In this document: piece by piece, positions 52,352-60,675 of the stretch
Layout of the letters: each line of letters starts with the position of its first letter
Position numbering within the stretch: the first letter of the stretch is position 1
Assembly (NCBI RefSeq): GCF_019972115.1
Contig: NZ_BPFJ01000001.1
Location: forward strand, 248,001-312,000
Reading direction: 5' to 3'
Length of the DNA: 64,000 bases
Origin: Sulfurovum sp. TSL6
Lineage (GTDB): Bacteria; Campylobacterota; Campylobacteria; Campylobacterales; Sulfurovaceae
Notes under the pieces: model-generated
Told to the model about the DNA's origin: nothing
Seen by the model: the letters and a program-made list of their open reading frames with translations, nothing else
Databases searched by the model: none
Position numbers and translations under genes: made by a program

Positions 52352-53052
52352 TGGCAAAAGATTCAATTAAAGTAAGACTGCCTGGTCTAGGTGGTCAGGG
52401 GGCAGTTACTGCTGCGCACATTGCAGCGACTGCAGCGGATACAGAAGGTTACTACGCGGTTTCAAATCCATTTTTTGGTGCTGAGAAACGTATGGCTCCA
52501 TCTGAGAGTTATGTAAGAATCGGTACGGTGCCTATCTATGACAGAGGGGAAGTTATCTACCCTGATATTATTATGATTTTTCACCCACAAGTTATTACTA
52601 TGGGTAAATCATACACAATGCCTTTTTATGCTGGTATTAAAGAAAACGGTCTAGTGATCATCAACAGTGATCACGATCTTTTAACTGATGCAGATAAAAA
52701 GACTCTAGATGATTTAAATGTAAAAGTTCTTACAAAAGATTTTACTCAATTTGCTATTGATCAAGCAGGAACTGAACTTGCTACAAATATGGCAATGTTG
52801 GGTGCATTGTTTGGTGCTTTAGGTACTATTAGTAAACCTGCTATTGAAGAAGGTATTAAAGACAGATTCCTTAAGAAATATACAGCTTCAGGTGGTACAG
52901 CTACACTTGACTCAGTCATTGAGAAAAAGTTTAAGAAAAAGCAAGAGCTTATTCAAAAAAACCTTGACACTGCATCGGCAGCATTTGATTTAACTGCTGC
53001 ATGGGCAAAAGAAGTTGGTTTAGCTCAAATTCTAGACAATCCAGAGAAGTAA
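52351..53052 (+). CDS. porG: 2-oxoacid:ferredoxin oxidoreductase gamma subunit, copy 2
   Basis: This 233-residue gamma chain has PGLGGQGAVTAAHIAAT near 10, FFGAEKRMAPSESYVR and TELATNMAMLGALFG. It overlaps the beta stop by one base (TAATG). It is aligned to copy 1 over its length, except for the last 25 residues. It is last in the operon, and a terminator follows 12 bases later. Confidence 0.85.
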   Translation: MAKDSIKVRLPGLGGQGAVTAAHIAATAADTEGYYAVSNPFFGAEKRMAPSESYVRIGTVPIYDRGEVIYPDIIMIFHPQVITMGKSYTMPFYAGIKENGLVIINSDHDLLTDADKKTLDDLNVKVLTKDFTQFAIDQAGTELATNMAMLGALFGALGTISKPAIEEGIKDRFLKKYTASGGTATLDSVIEKKFKKKQELIQKNLDTASAAFDLTAAWAKEVGLAQILDNPEK

Positions 53053-53064
53053 TTCTTAATATTG

Positions 53065-53087
53065 CAACTGTACCTTTGGTACAGTTG
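53065..53087 (+). terminator. Terminator of second oxidoreductase operon
   Basis: CAACTGTACC and GGTACAGTTG pair perfectly around TTT, 12 bases after the gamma stop. Confidence 0.75.
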
Positions 53088-53210
53088 TTAACCTGACTCT
53101 ACATAATTCACTTCACTTATTAAATTTATTTTATAACCCTTTACAGTTAAGATAAAAGATTATTAAATAAATTTATAACGAATATCCACTCAAATTTTTA
53201 AGGTATAGAC

Positions 53211-54182
53211 ATGATACAATCATTTATTATTACAGGATTTTTAGGTGTTGGTAAAACAACAATGCTTACCAATACGGTCAAAGAACATTTTTCTGATAAA
53301 AAAGTTGCTATTATAGTGAACGAGTTTGGTGATATTGGTGTAGATGGCAATATATTAAAGAATGTACACAGTGAGGTACTTGAAATTTCAGAAGGGTGCA
53401 TTTGTTGTCAATTGGCCCAAGAATTTGAAAGCGGTGTGATTGAGATCATTAATAAGTATAATCCTGAAATCATATTTGTGGAAACTTCAGGTGCATCTGA
53501 GCCTTTTCCTATCTTTTTATCTCTGCAAAACCTTGGTATCTCTGTTGAGGGTGTCATTTGTGTGGTTGATTCCAAAAACTTTGATTCGTACCAAGATAAT
53601 TCAACGGCTAAATATCAAATTGGCGGCTCTAATATCATCGTACTCAATAAGACTGATTTAGTGAATGAGGATGAATTAGAAGCTGTAAAGAAAGATGTTA
53701 TTGAAATCAAAGAAGCATACAATATCAAGAACACGCTTACAGGTAAAAAGATATTTAATAACTATGTGATCAATCAAGCCCAACAAGGTATTGTTCATAA
53801 AGAAGTCTTTGAGGGTGTGTATAAAGTCGATGAAATCATTGGATTGGCAAAAGATTATAATCGCCTTGATCACACTACACAAGATTCAATCACCCAAAAA
53901 GTTGTGTATTTAAAAGATGATATTGAGTTTTCGGATGTAGATGAAGTGTTAAAAACACTTCCAAAAAGTATTTATAGGGTAAAAGGTGTTGTAAGAACAA
54001 AAGATGTTCCAAATCCTATTGTGATAAACTACTCATTTGGTAATGTCTCCTTTGAAGAGTTAGAAAACTATACAGAACGATCTATTATGATATTTATCGG
54101 TGAATCAATAGAGAATGATGTCAATCTGTTAAGTGAAAAATTTGATTTTTTAAACCTGCCTAAATTTAGAATGAGCAAGTAG
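53211..54182 (+). CDS. COG0523 (CobW/P47K) metal-chaperone GTPase
   Basis: This 323-residue GTPase has Walker A GFLGVGKTT near residue 7, the metal motif CICC (EGCICCQLA near 63), Walker B region IIFVETSGASEP near 89 and NKTD near 146. The C-terminal CobW_C domain runs from about 235 to 320. Family members deliver zinc, cobalt or other metals to client enzymes. There is no His-rich tail. It begins 158 bases after the gamma gene, behind the terminator, so it has its own promoter. Confidence 0.85.
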   Translation: MIQSFIITGFLGVGKTTMLTNTVKEHFSDKKVAIIVNEFGDIGVDGNILKNVHSEVLEISEGCICCQLAQEFESGVIEIINKYNPEIIFVETSGASEPFPIFLSLQNLGISVEGVICVVDSKNFDSYQDNSTAKYQIGGSNIIVLNKTDLVNEDELEAVKKDVIEIKEAYNIKNTLTGKKIFNNYVINQAQQGIVHKEVFEGVYKVDEIIGLAKDYNRLDHTTQDSITQKVVYLKDDIEFSDVDEVLKTLPKSIYRVKGVVRTKDVPNPIVINYSFGNVSFEELENYTERSIMIFIGESIENDVNLLSEKFDFLNLPKFRMSK

Positions 54183-54208
54183 CCTACAGCAAATCATTTC
54201 CCATACTA

Positions 54209-54340
54209 CGGTTTTTACATTTTGGCAGTCTTTGCCAAATTTGTAGGTTCTACAGACCACTATTTAAACGATGATTGCCTGTATATTGCTCTTTACGAGC
54301 TTTATTCGGGTATTTAGATCTCCTCCAATCTGAAACAGTA
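54209..54340 (+). repeat. Palindromic intergenic repeat, copy E (distant)
   Basis: GTTTTTACATTTTGGCAGTC and TTTGCCAAATTTGTAG contain TTTGGCA and TGCCAAA arms (54221-54239), followed by ACTATTTAAACGATGATTGC and a T-arm-like stretch TATTTAGATCTCCTCC. It matches copies C and D, 31 kb away, but the right half has drifted and no CCA end is left. It starts 27 bases after the GTPase gene. Confidence 0.65.
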
Positions 54341-54469
54341 TTCCCTTCAATAGAGTATTGACTTCGGTTTTTCAATACAATACTATTTTGATATTGATAT
54401 GGAGTGTCAGTTTGTAATTTAGGTGATAATACGCTAGAATGAATTATAAATTATATCTTTGGAGTCAAT

Positions 54470-54637
54470 ATGGATCTTTTGCCTGTGATATTATTCTCTC
54501 TTATCGTTTTGTTTGTCGTAGTGGGTGGGTATGTCTTTATGTTTCTGCATGTGATGAGATCTGACCCAAGAGAATTAGAGTTTAGAAAAAATGTGGGACA
54601 AGATGGAAGACTCGTACCGCATACTTACAAAAAATAA
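54470..54637 (+). CDS. Small single-pass membrane protein
   Basis: A 55-residue frame starts at ATG 54470 with GGAGTCAAT upstream. It has one hydrophobic helix (LLPVILFSLIVLFVVVGGYV, residues 3-22), then a polar tail MRSDPRELEFRKNVGQDGR ending PHTYKK. A clear ribosome site and good codon use support a real gene. The family is unknown. It lies 51 bases before the ArsI-like gene. Confidence 0.6.
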   Translation: MDLLPVILFSLIVLFVVVGGYVFMFLHVMRSDPRELEFRKNVGQDGRLVPHTYKK

Positions 54638-54688
54638 ATAATCCGAAATATCATTAATCATTTATAAATCAATTCAAAAGGATACAAA

Positions 54689-55204
54689 ATGAACGAAAAA
54701 AGAAGACTGCATATTCATATGTCAGTAGACAATATTGAAGAGAGTATTGCTTTTTATAATACTCAGTTCGGGACAGAAGCAACCAAAGTAAAAGATGACT
54801 ATGCACAATGGTTGGTAGATGATCTTTCTTTGAATTTTGCCATATCAACAAGAGGCTATGAAAAAGGTGTCAATCATTTAGGTGTACAGTACGAAAGTGA
54901 TGATGCACTGTTGGATGCACAACACACTTTTGAAGATAAAGGGATTAAAGGAAAGGTAGAAGAAGGTGCAGTCTGCTGCTACAAATCTTCAAACAAATAC
55001 TGGGTTACAGATCCTACAGGTATGGTATGGGAAAATTATCACTCTATGGATGATGTGGAAGTATTTGGTGTGGATGGCTCTGATACTGCTGATGGCTGCT
55101 GTGTACCGACATTCGGTCAGTTTAGTGAAACACCATCATGTAAACCAACTAATAATGAGGATACGTGCTGTAGTACGAGCTCAGATGAATGTTGTACCTC
55201 ATAG
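54689..55204 (+). CDS. ArsI/CadI-family glyoxalase-fold protein (C-As lyase-like)
   Basis: This 171-residue vicinal-oxygen-chelate protein has HIHMSVDNIEESIAFYN at the start, NHLGVQYESD in the middle, and the ArsI/CadI signature AVCCYKSSNKYWVTDPTGMVWENY near 90. That signature carries the paired Cys that bind As(III) in ArsI and the metal-binding Glu. ArsI cleaves C-As bonds of methylarsenite; CadI proteins are metal-induced. The tail has six more Cys in CC pairs (ending DECCTS), as expected for a soft-metal binder. AAAAGGATACAAA is the ribosome site. Confidence 0.8.
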   Translation: MNEKRRLHIHMSVDNIEESIAFYNTQFGTEATKVKDDYAQWLVDDLSLNFAISTRGYEKGVNHLGVQYESDDALLDAQHTFEDKGIKGKVEEGAVCCYKSSNKYWVTDPTGMVWENYHSMDDVEVFGVDGSDTADGCCVPTFGQFSETPSCKPTNNEDTCCSTSSDECCTS

Positions 55205-55351
55205 CATTGTAACAGAGTATAAAACTTTCATAACGGAACGCTCAACGTTTTAAAGCATCAATTTGACCTATGACATTACACATTTATTACATTTAAAGTG
55301 TATACTATGATAAATAATCTATACATGGAATCATGTAGAAAGGACTAGGTC

Positions 55352-55735
55352 ATGAAATATTTGTTAAAAATCTCTCTTTTTTCGCTGGCTGTTATGTTCA
55401 TGCAAGGCTGTGCAACACATCAAAATTTTGTGAAAAAGTATAACGCTTGGGTAGGACAGGATATCAATGATCTGATACAGAAAATAGGATATCCGGATAG
55501 TACCTATATCTTGCCAAATAAAAATAAAGTCTATGTGTATGAAAGATCTAGGATCTACTCATATCCTTCAATGTCAATGGGATATGGACATTGGCCATAT
55601 TATCATGGTGGTTATGGTATGTTTGGTTATGGTACGGATGTGGTGCAGAAAACCTGTAAACTTTATCTTGAAACCAATAAAAAAGGCATTATCGTAAGAT
55701 GGGGCTCATCTGGTAATGCCTGTGTTTCCAACTAG
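55352..55735 (+). CDS. Secreted lipoprotein, Gly/Tyr/His-rich
   Basis: This 127-residue protein has a lipobox MQGC (Cys near residue 20). The conserved part VGQDINDLIQKIGYPDSTY resembles small outer-membrane lipoproteins of the SmpA/BamE-like style. A Tyr/Gly/His segment (MGYGHWPYYHGGYGMFGYG) follows near 76, and two Cys lie near the end (KTCKLYLE, GNACVSN). The role is unknown. AAAGGACTAGGTC is the ribosome site. Confidence 0.6.
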   Translation: MKYLLKISLFSLAVMFMQGCATHQNFVKKYNAWVGQDINDLIQKIGYPDSTYILPNKNKVYVYERSRIYSYPSMSMGYGHWPYYHGGYGMFGYGTDVVQKTCKLYLETNKKGIIVRWGSSGNACVSN

Positions 55736-55773
55736 TCGATATATTTTGAAAAAAAGAGAGAGCGTGGTGCTGT

Positions 55774-56373
55774 ATGTTTGAACTTGCAGAGTATATCGGT
55801 ATCATCGCTTTTGCCAGTTCTGGTTTTTTTGTGGCTGTACGCAATCAACTTGATTTTCTGGGTACGTTGATCTCTGTATTTCTTACTGCACTGGGTGGAG
55901 GGATCATCAGAGATATTGCGGTAGACAAAATGCCTTATACCTTTACACACAATGCACCTGCACTCACGATACTTATAGTCATGGTCCTATTGATAGTATT
56001 TAGATTCAACAAAAGAGACAGTATAGAGAATAAACCATTTTTTATACTGAGTGACTCTATAGGGCTTATCTCTTTTAGTATTACGGGTGGATTGATAGCC
56101 ATAGAAGCAGGGCTTAATCTTACAGGTGTTTTAGCGCTTTCTTTTGTGACGGCAGTGGGAGGAGGTATCATCAGAGATGTGATCATCAATGAGATCCCTT
56201 TTGTACTTAAAACAGGATTTTATGGGACTATCGCACTTCTGATAGGCTTGACTCTCTATGTGTTAAATCTTTACGAATTGATCTCTTATTATACGATGAT
56301 CATGGTTTTTATAGCAGGGATGGTACTGAGACTGATCGCATACTATAAGAAATGGGCCATCCCGATGCTATAA
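55774..56373 (+). CDS. TRIC/YicG (UPF0126) family membrane channel
   Basis: This 199-residue inner-membrane protein is made of two homologous halves, each with three helices and a GGGIIRDI motif (about residues 43-50 and 127-134). These are the paired glycine-rich kinks of the trimeric intracellular cation channel family. Bacterial members conduct monovalent cations. It is followed two bases later by the stop of a minus-strand gene. Confidence 0.88.
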   Translation: MFELAEYIGIIAFASSGFFVAVRNQLDFLGTLISVFLTALGGGIIRDIAVDKMPYTFTHNAPALTILIVMVLLIVFRFNKRDSIENKPFFILSDSIGLISFSITGGLIAIEAGLNLTGVLALSFVTAVGGGIIRDVIINEIPFVLKTGFYGTIALLIGLTLYVLNLYELISYYTMIMVFIAGMVLRLIAYYKKWAIPML

Positions 56374-56374
56374 C

Positions 56375-56866
56375 TTAACCTTTAGAAATATATTTTCTCA
56401 GATACGCGTCGAGCTCTTTTTTCTGTAATGCACTCATAGCACGGAGCGGAATGACATTGAATCGGCGAGGATTTGTATATAGAAGGTAAAACCGCTCATC
56501 ATTTTTCCATTGAGAAAATGCACTCCATGGTATGGAAGCATTATTGCTGTTTTTATCTAACTTGATACCTTTGCCTGAGATATGCAGTGTGACCTCATTT
56601 GGGAGGGTAGTACTTTTTTGATAGACATTTTTGGCCTGATAAGCAGAAAGCATACGTACAAAAAGCATATAAAAAGAGATAGAAAAAAATGCAGCGATCA
56701 TATTGGTGATGATTTCACGGGTATTTGACAAGTCAGTTCCGACGATCACAATGAGAGCAGCCAAGATGGCATAAAATGCTAGCATAAAGACTCTTTTGCC
56801 TGTTTTGTGATGTAGATTGACTGCTTTAAGATATTCATCTTGTGTGAGTTGGTAGGTGATATTCAT
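56375..56866 (-). CDS. YcxB-like membrane protein
   Basis: I prefer ATG 56866 (MNITYQLTQDEYLKA), with AAGG upstream; a longer frame starts at 56902. The product of about 163 residues has two hydrophobic segments near 30-75 and a YcxB-like C-terminal domain (GIKLDKNSNNASIPWSAFSQ, then FYLLYTNPRRFNVIP). The function of the family is unknown. Confidence 0.7.
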   Translation of the reverse strand: MNITYQLTQDEYLKAVNLHHKTGKRVFMLAFYAILAALIVIVGTDLSNTREIITNMIAAFFSISFYMLFVRMLSAYQAKNVYQKSTTLPNEVTLHISGKGIKLDKNSNNASIPWSAFSQWKNDERFYLLYTNPRRFNVIPLRAMSALQKKELDAYLRKYISKG

Positions 56867-56965
56867 GGTTTGCCTTAGGATAATGTGATGGGTATTATAC
56901 AATGATTACATATATAGTACACAGAGTGCTTGCTATGATACATAATCTATGTGGAAGGAGTCAGT

Positions 56966-57298
56966 ATGTTATATAAGGTCAAAGCGAAAATAGATAAACT
57001 GAAATTGAAAGCTTTTTTTACGGCACTTACAGATGGTAGTATTGCCGATCAAGAGCCTGAGGGTTCGTATATTGTTAATTCAATGCAAAGAGCGTTGATG
57101 ACAGATCCTGAGACACTGGAATGGTATCAAACATGTCATTGTAAGACACCGCTTGAGCATGAAAGAGAAGCGGTCTATGATAAGTACCTGAATGACATTG
57201 AAACCACTTTGGTCTATGAAGAAAAAAATGATATAAAAGGTAAATCATTTTGGGACTTTTTGGAGGATAGCTTCTTTGACGACTCATATAGCTACTAG
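56966..57298 (+). CDS. Hypothetical protein, overlaps pirin gene
   Basis: This protein of about 110 residues starts at ATG 56966 with AAGGAGTCAGT upstream. It is soluble, with a Cys-His-Cys stretch (WYQTCHCKTPLEHE near 52) and an aromatic, acidic end (FWDFLEDSFFDDSYSY). I do not recognise the family. It overlaps the next gene by 23 bases, so the two are probably translated together. Confidence 0.55.
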   Translation: MLYKVKAKIDKLKLKAFFTALTDGSIADQEPEGSYIVNSMQRALMTDPETLEWYQTCHCKTPLEHEREAVYDKYLNDIETTLVYEEKNDIKGKSFWDFLEDSFFDDSYSY

Positions 57299-57986
57299 CA
57301 GACTTTATACAGCCGATCATGGCTGGCTGAAAAGTAGGTTCCATTTTTCATTTGCCGAATATTATAATCGGGATAATATGCATTATGGTGTACTACGCGT
57401 TATGAATGATGACATTATCCAGCCCCATACAGGTTTTGGTACACATCCGCACCAAGATATGGAGATCATCACTTATGTGATACGTGGAGAACTGACACAT
57501 CAAGACAGTATGGGAAATAAAGAGAGTTTGGGACGTGGATCTGTGCAGTATCTCAGTGCAGGCACTGGTATCACACACTCTGAAAAAAATGAAGGTGATG
57601 AAGAAGTACATCTCATACAAACATGGATACTCCCACATTCTAAAGGTCTTCAGCCTCAGTATGGTTCAAAGGTCTTTAACCCTGAAACACGTCATAATAA
57701 ATGGCTGCATCTCATAGCCCCGCAAGGTACGCCTGACATCATCAATATCTATCAGGATGCAAACATGTATGTTTCGGAGTTAGATCAAAACAAAACGCTT
57801 ACCTTTGAACTGGTAAAGAACAGACAGCTTTATGTGAAACTCATGGAAGGTGACGCAAAGATCAATGGTATGGACTTTAAAGAGGGTGATGCTGCTGAGG
57901 TTTCGGGTGAAGATCTGCATGTTGAAGCGTTGAGCGATGTACATGTACTTTTGGTAGAGATGGAGGAGGAAAATTTAAAGCTTTAG
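57276..57986 (+). CDS. Pirin-family bicupin protein
   Basis: This 236-residue bicupin starts at TTG 57276, supported by GGAGGA nine bases upstream within the preceding gene. The metal motif of the first cupin is visible: GFGTHPHQDMEIITYV near 48, and GTGITHSEKNEG near 90 with the two His and one Glu/His. YhaK and other pirins are iron- or nickel-binding redox-linked proteins, and some are quercetin 2,3-dioxygenases. A perfect terminator hairpin overlaps the stop. Confidence 0.88.
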   Translation: MTTHIATSRLYTADHGWLKSRFHFSFAEYYNRDNMHYGVLRVMNDDIIQPHTGFGTHPHQDMEIITYVIRGELTHQDSMGNKESLGRGSVQYLSAGTGITHSEKNEGDEEVHLIQTWILPHSKGLQPQYGSKVFNPETRHNKWLHLIAPQGTPDIINIYQDANMYVSELDQNKTLTFELVKNRQLYVKLMEGDAKINGMDFKEGDAAEVSGEDLHVEALSDVHVLLVEMEEENLKL

Positions 57987-58007
57987 CTATGAGGTAGCTA
58001 AAGCTTT
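57977..58007 (+). terminator. Perfect terminator hairpin after pirin gene
   Basis: AAAGCTTTAGCTA and TAGCTAAAGCTTT pair perfectly (13 bases) around TGAGG. The pirin stop lies inside the left arm. It serves the convergent DUF2202 gene as well. Confidence 0.75.
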
Positions 58008-58020
58008 GATAAACTTATAT

Positions 58021-59058
58021 TTAAGGCAATTGGCTAAGTGCATAGGTAAATGCTCCAAGGTGATTTATACTACCTTCTTTGATATTTTCAAATACACGTA
58101 TAACATCATTTGGCATTCCTACTGCAGCATCTTCAAGATCTGAAATATCCGTTTCTTCTACAAGAATACCAACATTCAGCGCTTCTTCGAGTGTATTATC
58201 CTGTAAAATCAATGCATCATAGAGATCTTGCAGTACCGGCAGTATAAATACACCAATAGCAGTTTCATCTACTGCTGAAATGTCTACACCATATTTAATA
58301 CAAAGTTTTTCGACAGCATCCATATGTTTTTGTTCTGAGAGTATTATATTCGCAAATGTGTTTGTCTGTGTACCATATATATCATCCATCCAAATATAGA
58401 CATCTCTGGCGACTTTTTCTTCCTGATACATATACAGTAGCGTAGCTTTTTGTTCATCAGTCAACTGTACTGGCTTATTGCCTCCATATTTAAATGCTCC
58501 AAGGTTATTTATGCTACTTTCTTTGATATTATCAAATACACTTACAACATCACTTGGCATTCCTACTTCAGCTGCTGCAATATCTGTAATATCTTTTATT
58601 TCTATATCAATACCAACCTGTAGTGCATCGCTCAGTGGAGGAAATGGTTCTACCTTATATGGTGTTATAAGTGTATCATAGCGATCTTGTAGTTCTTGTA
58701 ATATAAATACACCATAGACACTTTCATCTACATTTGAAATGTCTACACCATATTTAATACAAAGCTTTTCGACAGCATCCATATGCTCTTGTTCAGAGAG
58801 TTTTATATCCGAAAATGTGCTTGTCTCTGCATTATATATATCATCCAAATAGTCATAGACATCTCTAGCGACTTTTTCTTCCTGATAGATATACAGTAGC
58901 GTATCTTTTTGGTCAGCTGTCAAAGGTACTTCTGGATTGCTTAAACCATCTGAACCACCACATCCGGTAAGAGATAACAAGGCTAAACTTCCTGTACCGG
59001 ATATGAATATTTTAGAGAAGAAATCTCTTCTATCGTGAGACAGTAATTCTTTTTCCAT
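58021..59058 (-). CDS. Tat-exported lipoprotein with two tandem DUF2202 ferritin-like domains
   Basis: This 345-residue protein has a twin-arginine signal (SHDRRDFFSK) and a lipobox LTGC near residue 33. Two homologous four-helix domains follow, at about 45-180 and 200-340. Each has YQEEKVARDVY and SEQEHMDAVEKLCIKYGVD, with the paired Glu and His of a ferritin-like di-iron site. Their sequence is close enough to show internal duplication. Its role is probably as an extracytoplasmic iron or redox protein. AAAGGATAAGAA is the ribosome site. Confidence 0.85.
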   Translation of the reverse strand: MEKELLSHDRRDFFSKIFISGTGSLALLSLTGCGGSDGLSNPEVPLTADQKDTLLYIYQEEKVARDVYDYLDDIYNAETSTFSDIKLSEQEHMDAVEKLCIKYGVDISNVDESVYGVFILQELQDRYDTLITPYKVEPFPPLSDALQVGIDIEIKDITDIAAAEVGMPSDVVSVFDNIKESSINNLGAFKYGGNKPVQLTDEQKATLLYMYQEEKVARDVYIWMDDIYGTQTNTFANIILSEQKHMDAVEKLCIKYGVDISAVDETAIGVFILPVLQDLYDALILQDNTLEEALNVGILVEETDISDLEDAAVGMPNDVIRVFENIKEGSINHLGAFTYALSQLP

Positions 59059-59252
59059 TTCTTATCCTTTCTGAAATGTGATCATAAACTATTATATAAC
59101 CTTAATTCTTAATATAATATATATGAGTTCATTGAACAATTTTTGAAGCCCGTATTCTAATGGTTTAGGAGGGAGATTAAAAGTTTTGGATGTTGCAAAC
59201 ATCCTAGATCCTGTAAGCTACTCCTTAAGAGAGCAAACAAGAAAAAAGATGA

Positions 59253-59852
59253 CTATGTATGAGCTATAAAGTTTCTTTCCAGGGTATCCTTGAAGCGTTT
59301 GAGCTCAGCATCTATATCTAAGTTCTCTTTAAATACATCATGTATAGCATAAGTTTCAAGTGGTTCTGCACCACAAAACTGAAACAGTTTATGTATGGCA
59401 ATATTGGCTTCATCCAGGGTGAGACCGTCAAAGAAACCCTCTTCATTATCAAACTCAGTGTCTGGACAGTTATAGGTTAAACTCAACATATATTTTTTAC
59501 CCTGCATCAGTCCTCCGCTGCCATATTTTTTAGATGGGTCATCTTTACTTCTTCCGTCACTGACAAAGGTTACGGTATTGATACCCCCAGAGAAGATTTC
59601 ATCGATGTATTTCTTAGTAATCCAAGGCACACCCATCCAAAAAACAGGATACTGAAATACAATATAATCCGCCCAGGAAAGTTTATCAAGCTCATCATTG
59701 ACATCATAGGCGCTTTCGACCATACTTTGTTTCACATTGAATCCATTTTGTGTAAAAAAATCGCTGGCAGTGTCTACCAACAGTTTAGTTAACCTTCCTT
59801 CTGCGATCTTGTCATATCTTTGATGTCCGTTGATAATCAGTACATTTTTCAT
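59253..59852 (-). CDS. mdaB: NAD(P)H quinone reductase, MdaB family
   Basis: This 199-residue flavodoxin-fold FAD enzyme has INGHQRYD at the start, FQYPVFWMGVPWITKKYIDEIFSGG near 74 (the family's FMN/FAD-binding PxxWxxxP block) and SLTYNCPDTEF near 132. MdaB reduces quinones by two electrons and protects against oxygen. It follows a secreted-protein gene by 13 bases, with AAAAGGAAAGAGACG upstream. The small palindrome GGATGTTGCAAACATCC (59188) lies just after it. Confidence 0.88.
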   Translation of the reverse strand: MKNVLIINGHQRYDKIAEGRLTKLLVDTASDFFTQNGFNVKQSMVESAYDVNDELDKLSWADYIVFQYPVFWMGVPWITKKYIDEIFSGGINTVTFVSDGRSKDDPSKKYGSGGLMQGKKYMLSLTYNCPDTEFDNEEGFFDGLTLDEANIAIHKLFQFCGAEPLETYAIHDVFKENLDIDAELKRFKDTLERNFIAHT

Positions 59853-59865
59853 CGTCTCTTTCCTT

Positions 59866-60573
59866 TTATTTTTGTGTGAAGTTTTTCATCATCTCTTGCA
59901 TTTGCTGTATTTGTTCGGGAGTCATTTGAGGCATTTGTGATGGGGTATTGTCCTTGTTGTCTTGTCTGACTTGGATCGGGAAATCAGGTAACTTAAGATC
60001 TTCATCAGAAACAGAAATATTGAATTGTATGTTCGTAGCTTCTGTTGTATGTGTTCTTCCCATGATCCTGACTTTAGATTTGAGCATGATTCCTTTGTGT
60101 AGCCAAAGTTTCATATGCTTGGCCTCCCATATTTCACAGATATAGCCTAGTATAGTTTCTTCACCTGTTTTAGAGCCATTCATGGAAAGTATGACCTCTT
60201 TAGCACTTTTAGCAAACTCTTTATACTCAGACTGTATTAACATTGTATGATCATACTGATGAATGATCTTTTGTTCATAGTCCACGATATACACTTTTCC
60301 ATGATCGATCTTTGTGGTTTGATGGGTAACCTCTTCTCTACCCATAATGACAGACTTACTTGTTTCCTCATGGAGTTCTACTGCTCCCCATTCTTTGAAA
60401 AGTGTTTTACTTTTTCCATCTATCTGGGTTTGTATACCCATCATATTTCCACCGCCACTGATAATATATTCAATGATGCCTGATTGGATCCCATAACGTT
60501 TTGTTTCTGCATCAAGAGTGTTTGCAGCCACAATAAATGCAAAGAGGACACTCCATATTTTCATTTGCTTCAT
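59866..60573 (-). CDS. Secreted DUF4412-like protein
   Basis: This 235-residue protein has a signal peptide (MKQMKIWSVLFAFIVAANTLDA, cleavage near 22). The mature part is beta-rich: RYGIQSGIIEYIISGGGNMMG, then YICEIWEAKHMKLWLHKGI near 145, as in DUF4412 periplasmic proteins. It ends in a Gln/Met/Pro-rich tail (SQMPQMTPEQIQQMQEMM). It probably shares a transcript with mdaB. The function is not known. Confidence 0.65.
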   Translation of the reverse strand: MKQMKIWSVLFAFIVAANTLDAETKRYGIQSGIIEYIISGGGNMMGIQTQIDGKSKTLFKEWGAVELHEETSKSVIMGREEVTHQTTKIDHGKVYIVDYEQKIIHQYDHTMLIQSEYKEFAKSAKEVILSMNGSKTGEETILGYICEIWEAKHMKLWLHKGIMLKSKVRIMGRTHTTEATNIQFNISVSDEDLKLPDFPIQVRQDNKDNTPSQMPQMTPEQIQQMQEMMKNFTQK

Positions 60574-60675
60574 CGTATCTCCTTTTTATTATTATAACTT
60601 ATTCTGTCATAGAACAAAAAAGTATTTTGGTCTGTGTTTTACCTCTCTCTCATGATCATTGGCTACAATGGCGGA

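Noticed and set aside
59188-59204. Palindrome GGATGTTGCAAACATCC as an operator
   Set aside because: It lies just after mdaB on the minus strand with no promoter near; a weak terminator or chance is as likely.
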